Assembly: GCF_010093815.1 (NCBI RefSeq)
Contig: NW_022985556.1
Location: 223,339 to 287,338 of the forward strand
DNA length: 64,000 nucleotides
From: Pseudovirgaria hyperparasitica
Lineage: Eukaryota > Ascomycota > Dothideomycetes > Acrospermales > Acrospermaceae
Direction of reading: 5' to 3'
Numbering within the stretch: the first letter of the stretch is position 1; every line of letters starts with the position of its first letter. Positions 56,424 through 64,000 of this stretch are shown piece after piece. Both the position numbers and the translations under genes were made by a program. The notes beneath the pieces were generated by a model. It saw only the letters and a list, made by a program, of their open reading frames with translations, searched no databases and was not told the DNA's origin.

Positions 56424-58414
56424 TTTGTTGTGCTTGTGGGAGGTTCGTTAGTGGGAGGGAAGGAAGAGCAGCGCTTGGGAGGAGTGAGTGAGTGAGTGAG
56501 TGAGTGAGTGAGGGAGGGATGGATGGAGGGATGGGTTGATGTCATGCTGTGCTTTTACACATTCGCAGTCGAGGACGAGGAGTAGGAGTAGGAGTAGTAG
56601 AACTTACATGCAAACACCCTACAAAAACCCTCGTAAACACAAACAAGTCCAAGACACCGGTATTCTCAAAACAAAGCAAACCGGGTCAAAGAAGCAGCAT
56701 TTTATACATTATACCCTGCTGCCTCCCCTCTACCCCAGGCACAGCCTTGTGTGCGCCTCCTGCACACAGATCACCTTGACCGGTTCCGAAGCGACGAGGG
56801 TGTCAAGCATCCCCGCACAAGGCAGACATGCAGGTATTTAACAGAGCCAATGGAGGATGAATACGTTTTCGTTCGCCTTGTTTTAGGGGTTTTCTGGTCT
56901 TGTGGGTTGTTTGTGAGTCATAGGGGTCTTTGATTGCTGTTGGTGTGCTTGCGTGTGGTATGTGGATGGGTGTGCTATACTGCTAGCCATCGATGTGTGA
57001 GGTGGTTTGGCTGGCGTGTTTGGTTGAGATTGGGTTTACGCGTCGTTTTGTTTGGGACAGTTGTGTTCAACATGTAGTATTTCGGACTGAATGTTGGTAG
57101 AGATTCTGCGAGGAGTTTCGATCCTATGCTGGATTTGATTCTCACTAGTCGATGACACGCTGTATGATTCCATGATGTATTCAAGACACTATATTCCATG
57201 TATCATACATAGAAGCTCGTTTTAGCACTACCAATTCCTTCTGAGTAGTCCCCTCGAGAAAGAGAGCATATTCGATCAAGTGGTTTCTGTAACATCTACA
57301 TGTTCGAACCCGATATTATACTTAACCTCCTGCCGCTTGTTTGACTGAGCATCATATAAGAAGTCAGAGTCTCAAATACCTGAGGCAGGAATTGATGATA
57401 CAAACCCAGACCTGCGTACGATACCACACCTTAAATCAACCCAAAGTAACCCGACCGAACCCCTATTCCACTCCTACAGCCATCAAGGAGGATTGCAGAA
57501 TATTATCAGCAACACAACCTCCCTTCTACGCATCTTACCTAGCTGCTTCACGCCGTTTATTATCTCCATCACCAGTCCTGCCCTTAATGAACCATGCCAC
57601 GCCTGTGCATCGCTCGTTTCTCTCGCATACCTCTGTTATGGCTTTTACACGTTTGTGATCCGTCCTGGAAATGCAGATTATGGTTTTCTGAGGGGTTGAG
57701 ATGTGTGCTAGGTAAGTAGGGAGTGTCAGGGGAGACCTCGGGCTGTCTGTCTATTTAAGCAGTGTAGGTGCGAGGAGGTGATTTGTTGCTGTTTGGATAA
57801 GCTCGTATTCAGATGTATATGCGGCATTAGTGAGCGCATCATATCTGAACTTCACGGGAGAGTGTGAATGATTAAGTGAAGAGTAGGATGGTATCTTTGA
57901 GATGATTTGGGAGAAGTATTGTGATTGTTGTAGACTCTGGTATAAAATGGGATAGAACATTGTCATGGAGAAGAAAAAGAGTAGGGGAGGGGGGTGAAAA
58001 GGCCGGTTGCTCAAAGCCGTTGTATATAACACCGAGAGATGTTTCTATCGATGAATACTAGCCCGGAGGCTGGTAAGCTAGTGCACAGCTGAACACTTGT
58101 AGTTTTCGAACCTCACATCCGCGCCGATGTGAACCTTGGGCTTGACAAGTGGAGAGAATGGACCATAAGTAATGATGTAGGTGGCAGATGGCAGGTGGCA
58201 GATGGAGAAAGTGAACTGAGGGAAAGAGTGGAATTTTTCTGGTTAATGGAGATCTAACCTGTCTCCGCGACGCATGCCATACCAAAGCATGAATACCTAT
58301 CCTAATGGTTACCATGTATGTTTATGTCGGCCGTTTCAGATTCTGTCCTTTCTCAATCATATTCAGGAGTGATACGCGTATTACCCCTTGATCGGCAGCC
58401 ACACATGATGGGTC
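56424..58414. other. 2-kb intergenic region with a GTGA microsatellite
   Basis: Includes the promoter of the DUF7587-type gene on its left and the 3' side of the BTB gene on its right. A GTGA tetramer repeat lies just upstream of the former (about 56483-56512). Plus-strand frames at 56536 and 57341 and minus-strand frames at 56975, 57751 and 58058 show no domain, and I do not support them. Confidence 0.5.
56483..56512. repeat. GTGA tetranucleotide microsatellite
   Basis: About seven uninterrupted GTGA units, followed by GGGA and GGAT variants to 56535. It lies 60-90 bases upstream of the start of the DUF7587-type gene, so length changes could affect its 5' leader. Confidence 0.9.
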
Positions 58415-59246
58415 TCATGTAGGCGCAGAGCCATCCTCAGTTTGGTGAGCACCAAACGTGCTTTCTGCAGAGAATTTTTTGAGTTTCTCAAGACGCTTTG
58501 ACGGCTGCTCATGACCCTTGGTGGAATTTGCGTCCGGATGGGTCATCAAAAGCTCTCGGGACAGCTCTGGAAGGTGTTCCAAGAGCATCGAGAAGCGGTC
58601 GTAGTGACGAAGCTTGCTCAGTTGTGTCGCCGCACGATGTAAGATATGCTTGCGCAAATTGTCTTCACTGACTGCCGATCGTTCTGGCAAATCATGAAAA
58701 ACCATCTCCAGCAAGGCGCACAATGTGTGATCCGCTAGCGTCACACTGGAGAATCCGTAGGCAAACTTGGCGTATGCAGCCCTCTGAAACTCGCTAGCTT
58801 GGAGATAGTCACCCAAAGCATACAATTTAACCAGTGTCACATACACGGTTTCATGAAGGACAGCATCGTTAAAGAGCCAGCCGTCACGGTAGAGGTATTC
58901 GACGTAGAAGCCGAAAAGATAAGGGTCTAAGCTTTCGAGTCGGATTTCTGCTTCTGCAGCTTCTTGCATGGGAACTCGAAGAGCGTGTCTTACGTATTCC
59001 GAGTCGGCTTCAGCTAAAGCCACATGGATGAGGTACGCAATACGATTGTCTGCTGGGCCAACCACAAACTTTACAATCGGAGATGACAGACACCTAGCAA
59101 GGCGTCAGCCGTTACATTTCAGACAGGTGCGGAACATACTCTGAGAACTTGAGTTTCGTTGTTTTCTCTGACCTGCTGAGAAGCCAAGATCGGACTGCAT
59201 TCGCATCACTGTCGGCGACGACCAGCTTCGGCTTCAATAACGACAT
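58415..59246 (-). CDS. BTB/POZ-like domain protein
   Basis: Two exons, 59246-59140 and 59093-58415, joined across a 46-nt intron (GTATGT donor, CTGAC branch, phase 2), give 261 residues. The splice joins LKFSE to CLSSPIVKFVVGPADNR, which is the expected BTB beginning. The domain continues with YLIHVALAEADSEYVRHAL and then FGFYVEYLYRDGW and LYALGDYLQASEFQ, the usual BTB helix pattern. The C-terminus (about 220-261) is Lys-rich and disordered. BTB proteins of this short fungal type are thought to dimerise or act as Cul3 adaptors, but no partner domain is present here. The role is unknown. Confidence 0.82.
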
Positions 59247-59656
59247 CGCAACGGTAGGGTGTGTATTTGAAGAATATTTAGAGTGAAGATGGTGCGTTTG
59301 TGTGTGGTACCTCATGCCGACGAATTTGAACGTAAGTTGGGGTAATGCTCACGTACCTATGACCGTTTGTACGACCTTTTGTACGACCTTTTGTACAGAG
59401 CCAAGACTAAGTGATTTCGGACCAGTCATTCTCTTAGACCAATTGTTATTTTCGACTAATGTACCCCTGAACACATGTCTCACGATGTGAATTCGGTAGA
59501 ACACTGAAGTCATTCACATTCACGACTCGCGGCATAACATTAGCACATGTACACCGACTACAGTCGACAAAGGGAACTGATTGATCGCTTATATACACAA
59601 TCTATCGTACCATCCTAGTCCCCTTCTTCACATGATCCAGCAACACAGTGTTACAT
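59247..59656. other. intergenic, promoter of BTB gene and 3' side of atp8
   Basis: 410 bases between two minus-strand genes. A short exact repeat cgaccttttgta occurs twice near 59371-59395. No coding feature is seen. Confidence 0.55.
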
Positions 59657-60078
59657 TTATAGCTTGCTGATGAACATGCGGGCGGCCATGAGGCGGACCT
59701 TCTGGGGAAGGAGGTACTTGGAGAAAACGTAGATCAGGGTCGGGAGCAGGATCCAGGCAAACGTGACCTCGTTGACGAAGAAAAAGGGGATGAGCTGGGG
59801 CATAGCAGACTGGAGAGCGACCTGCGAAGTATCATTAACATCGGTTCTCCCTTCCCGCTTGACATGCGAAGCTCCAAGCTTACCATCTTGCCTGCCTTCT
59901 TCTCCTCGGGCAAAGCGACACGGGTGATCTTTGCGGGCGCATTCTTGGTAGGTTGGGAGACGCGAGTTTGAGTGCTGAAAGATGCGATGGCGGCAGGACG
60001 GACGATGGCCGACTGTTGAATGACCGGCTGGCGTGGGAGCGCCCGGGCGAGAGGACGGAGGAATCGAGAGGCAGACAT
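59657..60078 (-). CDS. ATP8: nuclear-encoded ATP synthase subunit 8 (Atp8) with presequence
   Basis: Two exons, 60078-59884 and 59821-59657, joined across a 62-nt phase-0 intron (GTAAGC donor, CAG acceptor), give 119 residues. Exon 1 encodes a 65-residue leader rich in Arg, Ala and Ser with almost no acidic residues before position 58 (MSASRFLRPLARALP, then SFSTQTR), a typical matrix presequence. Exon 2 encodes six linker residues and then a 48-residue protein starting MPQLIPFFF and ending MFISKL, the hallmark start and end of mitochondrially encoded fungal Atp8, which is also 48 residues long in yeast. Atp8 is a membrane stator subunit of F1Fo ATP synthase. Trp uses TGG and codons are GC-rich, so this is a working nuclear gene and not a mitochondrial fragment. 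Confidence 0.9.
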
Positions 60079-60589
60079 TGTCGGCACTGCGCGAACGGGT
60101 TAGAGACGTCAATTGAGGAATCACTCTTCCGAGGATCACCAGGGGAGGTCGTACCGAGCTGACGAGAGACTGCAGAAGATGGATTGAGATGAGTGGAGTG
60201 TTTTGTTCGAGCTTCGGTGAAGTGCTAAGGGTTGACGACAAGTTCGATGTGCCAAGACGTTATCTGGTCACGTGAACTTGACTACGCTTCTGGCATTTTA
60301 TGCCTTGCTGCCTTACGCATCGGGCCATCAACACTTGCACCTCGTGCATTACGCACGATCACCCTCCTCACTCTACATCGCATTGTGGATTTCGTGGCAA
60401 GCTCGTGCTCAGGGTCAGGTATTGCTGCAGCCTTTCCCGCGCTTCAACATGCGATAGCGCAGTGCAGTGTTCCAGCAAAGGCAGCAAAGGCTCGCGCGTA
60501 TATTGCCGGGATTCAGGGAGCCACTATAAAACTCTCCTGGCAGCATCGTTATTCTTGTAGACGCAGCTCAGAACATCAACTTACCCACT
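60079..60589. promoter_or_regulatory. divergent promoter between atp8 and the F-box gene
   Basis: 511 bases between divergent starts. A tctcctggcagc stretch and a TATAAA-like word (60523-60529) lie about 65 bases before the F-box start. Nothing else is supported. Confidence 0.5.
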
Positions 60590-62518
60590 ATGGGCTACTG
60601 GGAAGTCAAATGTCGATTCTGTGGCGTAGGCTTCAACATTGGTCGCTCGAGACGTCCCACTGAGCCTCGCTACAAAGGGTGGCTCAACACTGCTGATATG
60701 ATTGGCGTGCCACAAGGTATTCGCAAAAATTGCGTCAAGGGTAAATGTTGGGTGATCATTCGCAGGGAGGGCCCGTGTCTTCCAGATAATGTCCAATTGA
60801 AGGATATGATATCGACTCAAGACATCGACGACAATGACGATCCAGCAGACAGCGATTACATGCTGGACCAAGACGACCAGGAAGATGAGTACGAAGAGCT
60901 TGAGTTCATTTCCGATGACGAGATGATCAGCGATGGCGAATATGGTGATGCTGAAGAGTCCGAAGAGATTATGGGGGACGGCGTCAAGACAGACGCAGAT
61001 CGCAGGGAATCGCAAAACACAAATGGAATACCTCATCAACCGAAGAGTATCAACGACAATGTCCCGCATTCTCCAAGCAATCACAGCACCCAAGCGTGGA
61101 CTTTCGGATGGTGCCGAAGCACCCCAAAGTTTCAGGTAATGATAGATCAGACCATCGATGACCGCAAGACCTGGCTCCCTGCACAAAAATTCTACAAAGC
61201 CAAAACGCCTTTGTACTACGATCGTATGCACGAAATCGAGCACACGACTGAAAGTGCAGACTGCTCGACTGTGACCGCATATAACGGCAATCTCATCGAG
61301 TTCGAAGAAATGAGGGACTGCAATGTCTTTCAAGGAATGGTCCGCCGACAACCCAATTGGGCCCCGGAATCCGATGATATCGACTACGAAAGCGCGAGCC
61401 GATATGTATTCACAGGACTGTGTGGTCACATGTCGTCAACGGATTTGCGATTCTTCCCGCACCTGCGCCCTATACGCTACGGACAAGATAGTGTCTTCTG
61501 CAACGAGTATGTCTGGGATCCGAACGACAATTATGCCATGCCGTTCCATCCTTGGTGCTTTGATATATACGCTAGGCTGTCTCGTCGGTGTAATGGCGTT
61601 GTCGACGTCAACGGCCTGATGGACTGGCATTATTTCGTTGACGGCCCCAGGTATGGGGAACCAACGTACCGTGCAGACGGAAATGTAGACGAAGACGATC
61701 GTCCCTACTCCTGGGGTCATCACGAACATGTGAGAGGGTGTGGGAGCGATTTTTGGCTCCATCCGAAAGGGACAGAGTACCTTGCAGCGAATCCTTTGTT
61801 TGTCCCAAAGTTGCCAGCTCTGCTACAGATGGCCACTGAAACGAAGCCTGACTTTGATCCTAGAGGAAGCCCATTCGCCGAGTCTAAGGATGATGGACTA
61901 CAGACCGATGACTTCTCACGACTCCCGTGGGAGTTGAAGATGGAGATTCTCTCGCATCTCTCGTCGAAGAACATTGCGAACTTGCGCCTAGCCAGCCGCA
62001 CCTTCAGACACTTACCCAACACGCTATGGAAACATCTTCTGATGAAAGAGATGCCATGGCTATGGGAAGTATGGTGTGACGACGAGCCCTATTTCTGGGC
62101 CGCAGTAGCGTTCGGTAACATCGCACAATCCTACATCGACAACGAGCGCGACCTGGCTAGATACGATGAACAGTCTGCCGAAATAGATCGCATTAATCGT
62201 ATAATTGAAGAAGCATACGTTCGCGAAAACCCAGCGTTTGTCGGACGGTGGAAAAAAGCAAGCGCAGAAGCTCTAGGTGAGCGACCGGTTCTGTCACAGG
62301 ACTGGCGATCCAAGGCCAGTCCTGTCTCTGGTAAGTTGCCGTCCAGCAAGACGAACTGGTATTCGCTCTACACACTCATCACGCGACATTGGAAAGATTT
62401 GAAGGGTTTGAGGAACAGAGCGCGAATATGGACTGATATTGAACGAATGATGGGTATGATCGCAGAATCAAGAGAGCGCGGTCTCATTTCGCCGCTTGGA
62501 GGAGACCCGACGTTTTGA
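60590..62518 (+). CDS. F-box protein with acidic N-terminal region
   Basis: 642 residues, single exon. The N-terminus has a small Cys pair (CRFCGVGF, about residues 8-15) and WLNTADMIGVP, common to a fungal F-box-like group. A strongly acidic stretch follows (about 70-125). The F-box is at about 443-490: LPWELKMEILSHLSSKNIANLRLASRTFRHLP, followed by LWKHLLMKEMPWLWEVW. The middle part has conserved Trp, Cys and His residues (HPWCFDIY, CGSDFWLHP) and may form the substrate-recognition fold. Known role of the family: SCF ubiquitin ligase substrate receptors binding Skp1. The substrate is unknown. It is divergent from atp8. Confidence 0.88.
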   Translation: MGYWEVKCRFCGVGFNIGRSRRPTEPRYKGWLNTADMIGVPQGIRKNCVKGKCWVIIRREGPCLPDNVQLKDMISTQDIDDNDDPADSDYMLDQDDQEDEYEELEFISDDEMISDGEYGDAEESEEIMGDGVKTDADRRESQNTNGIPHQPKSINDNVPHSPSNHSTQAWTFGWCRSTPKFQVMIDQTIDDRKTWLPAQKFYKAKTPLYYDRMHEIEHTTESADCSTVTAYNGNLIEFEEMRDCNVFQGMVRRQPNWAPESDDIDYESASRYVFTGLCGHMSSTDLRFFPHLRPIRYGQDSVFCNEYVWDPNDNYAMPFHPWCFDIYARLSRRCNGVVDVNGLMDWHYFVDGPRYGEPTYRADGNVDEDDRPYSWGHHEHVRGCGSDFWLHPKGTEYLAANPLFVPKLPALLQMATETKPDFDPRGSPFAESKDDGLQTDDFSRLPWELKMEILSHLSSKNIANLRLASRTFRHLPNTLWKHLLMKEMPWLWEVWCDDEPYFWAAVAFGNIAQSYIDNERDLARYDEQSAEIDRINRIIEEAYVRENPAFVGRWKKASAEALGERPVLSQDWRSKASPVSGKLPSSKTNWYSLYTLITRHWKDLKGLRNRARIWTDIERMMGMIAESRERGLISPLGGDPTF

Positions 62519-63157
62519 TCAATCACTTGGTTTGCATTGCATACAGGTCTGATAGACTTACCGTATGGCCATACGTTCAAACGGTCATCTTGCTCTCTCC
62601 GTCGACCAATCGATTCTGTGCCTCGAGTGTCTTGCTGAACCAAATGTGAAAACTACTTCTACTCCCACTTTCACCGTTTGAATCAAGTCTAAAGTGTCCG
62701 TAACAAGATGCTAAACGACAAACAAACAATCATGCCACCAAAGACGACAAGTACTACTACCAACAGTCGTAGATTATATATTTGAGAAGCATCATCTCTA
62801 CTCACTCCCAATGACCCCACTTCCAATACACATTCACAGGCTGTCAAGCTCAGACGAGACTTGGCTCTCCAATGGGATCACGAGATACCGCGTACTCTGC
62901 CTCTCATCACAATCAGACATCTCAGGACTTCTTCCACACAAAACACAAAACACATGCCACGGCTCATTCCATTTCCATCTATGCCCTAGAAGCAAAACAC
63001 CAATCTACACCTACAAAACACCAGCCATACAACACCAAACAATCCAAAACACCAGCCCAACAAGCAACCCCCTGGTATCACGCTCCAATCCCAAAAAAAA
63101 CCCAAATTACACCATACCCCCAGAAAGTCAACAAACGCCAGAGCAAAAGGATCCTGA
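62519..63157. other. convergent intergenic region
   Basis: 639 bases between the F-box stop and the stop of the right-edge gene. A plus-strand open frame at 62811 runs antisense into the neighbour and is rich in Thr, Pro and Ser without a domain. Not supported as a gene. Confidence 0.5.
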
Positions 63158-64000
63158 TCAAAAACTAAGCTCATCCCCACTCATCTCATCGTCAAGCATC
63201 ATGCGCGTCTGCACAGCACCCCGTGCCGCCGACAATCTACGAATAGCACGATGAGCGCGCTCCTTTGAGCGAGAATCAGGTCTGGTGGTATCTGCGCGGG
63301 TCTTATGCGAGTATGTCGCGCGTAGCGAGCGGGATGGTATGACTGGCATTATGAGCTCGTCTTCTTCGCTGGCACTCTCATTCAGGATGTCGTTTGTGTG
63401 GTAGGTCGACTTTGATGCAGATTTGCGATTATCTTGGCGGACAGAAGTGTAGCTGGTTTGGCTCTTGAGACCCCGAGTTGGTCGTCGGCAGGATCGGCGT
63501 GAAGAAGTTGTGCTGGTAGAGGAGAAGGAGGTGTCAAGATCGATCATGTCACTCACGCGCTTTGAGCGACGAACGGGAGCCTTGTAGATTCTTAGATCGT
63601 CATCGGTTTGTATATCGTCCTGCTCCACGGCTTCTTCTTCGTTATCGTCAGAATTGTCGGAACAAGATGTTTCCAGCGATGTCCTCCGGCGTTTGGCTCT
63701 TTGATCGCGCATAACTTGCGCAAAGCTTCGCTTCTTGGTGTTGCGTGGCTGCTGATGCCTTGTTTGCTGAGAGTCGTCCTCTGAGACCGACGTTACGGAC
63801 TCGTCTGACTCGTCATCTGAATCGATCGATGATGTCCCACTCGACGTGGGAGATTCTGCCAATGAGATCTTCCGGGCAAGAGAAGGGCGTTTCCGCGGGA
63901 GCGTCGGCTGTGGTGCTAAAATTGGACGAGTGTAAATAACGACTTGTGGCGACATATAGTGCCTAGATGGAGAGACAGCTTCCAGTCTGCACTCGTACAC
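63158..64000 (-). CDS. partial acidic, Ser-rich nuclear-type protein (C-terminal part)
   Basis: The frame is open to the right edge, so the N-terminus is outside the window; 280 residues are visible. The protein is rich in Ser, Arg, Asp and Glu, with basic clusters that look like nuclear localisation signals (NTKKRSF, QRAKRRRTS, KERAHRAIRRL) between acidic runs (DSDDESDESV, DNEEEAVEQDD). No folded domain is visible. It could be a chromatin or cell-cycle protein, but I do not recognise it. The end, MLDDEMSGDELSF, is a natural C-terminus. Confidence 0.65.
   Translation of the reverse strand: MYECRLEAVSPSRHYMSPQVVIYTRPILAPQPTLPRKRPSLARKISLAESPTSSGTSSIDSDDESDESVTSVSEDDSQQTRHQQPRNTKKRSFAQVMRDQRAKRRRTSLETSCSDNSDDNEEEAVEQDDIQTDDDLRIYKAPVRRSKRVSDMIDLDTSFSSTSTTSSRRSCRRPTRGLKSQTSYTSVRQDNRKSASKSTYHTNDILNESASEEDELIMPVIPSRSLRATYSHKTRADTTRPDSRSKERAHRAIRRLSAARGAVQTRMMLDDEMSGDELSF

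Noticed and set aside
56536-56841. 101-codon frame after the GTGA repeat
   Set aside because: Composition rich in Ser, Thr and Arg without conserved motif; it lies in the upstream region of the DUF7587-type gene.
59657-60078. Nuclear copy of mitochondrial DNA (NUMT) as explanation of the Atp8 match
   Set aside because: The sequence has TGG for Trp, GC-rich codons, a presequence and a working intron, none of which a recent mitochondrial insertion would have.
62811-63254. 147-codon plus-strand frame
   Set aside because: Overlaps the 3' end of the right-edge gene in antisense and has low-complexity Thr/Pro/Ser composition.

Overview
The window is nuclear DNA of a filamentous ascomycete fungus. 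The genes are eukaryotic, with short introns (45-90 nt) carrying GTRNGY-like donors and CTRAC/CTAAT-like branch points. The families are typical of Pezizomycotina: Pff1, Kri1, Sip3/Lam, a Zn2Cys6 plus fungal_trans regulator, a TRI12-type MFS pump, a DUF3638/DUF3645 giant, a DUF7587-type protein and F-box, BTB and bZIP proteins. A nucleus-encoded ATP synthase subunit 8 points to Dothideomycetes, probably Pleosporales or relatives, whose mitochondrial genomes I recall as lacking atp8; this taxon call is inference. I found no tRNA, rRNA, CRISPR or intact transposon. Twenty protein-coding genes are supported. I rebuilt splice structures by hand, and each spliced model has a length divisible by three.

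Layout. 1-18 kb is a conserved housekeeping block: vacuolar protease Pff1 (-), a methyltransferase-like protein (+), a TPR protein resembling the N-terminus of NoxR/p67phox (-), the ribosome biogenesis factor Kri1 (-), a Sip3/Lam-family sterol-transfer protein (+) and an Asg1-like Zn2Cys6 regulator (-). 18-28 kb is a gene-poor island with AT-rich stretches, dense small palindromes and broken gene-like fragments. Its only intact genes are two secreted proteins of one metalloprotease-like family: one (26810-27955) keeps an HExxH site and the other (24159-25124) has lost it. A seven-exon TRI12-like MFS pump borders the island at 28.6-30.6 kb.

31.7-41.3 kb is one 3160-residue DUF3638/DUF3645 protein. 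It is divergently paired with a BAHD-like acyltransferase at 42-43.8 kb. 44-51 kb holds two low-complexity proteins on the minus strand: an acidic proline-rich membrane protein and an ING/PHD chromatin protein with a long Ser-Gln hexanucleotide repeat. 51.5-56.4 kb holds a bZIP factor, a GT34-like glycosyltransferase and a DUF7587-type protein. 58.4-64 kb holds a BTB protein, nuclear atp8, an F-box protein and a partial acidic nuclear-type protein running off the right edge.

The genes do not form one pathway. The regulator, pump and secreted proteases sit near the island, but the sequence shows no direct link. The most notable observation is the atp8 gene: a mitochondrial presequence exon is joined by a phase-0 intron to an exon encoding a 48-residue Atp8 with nuclear codon use. 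The island with its intact and dead protease paralogues is second.
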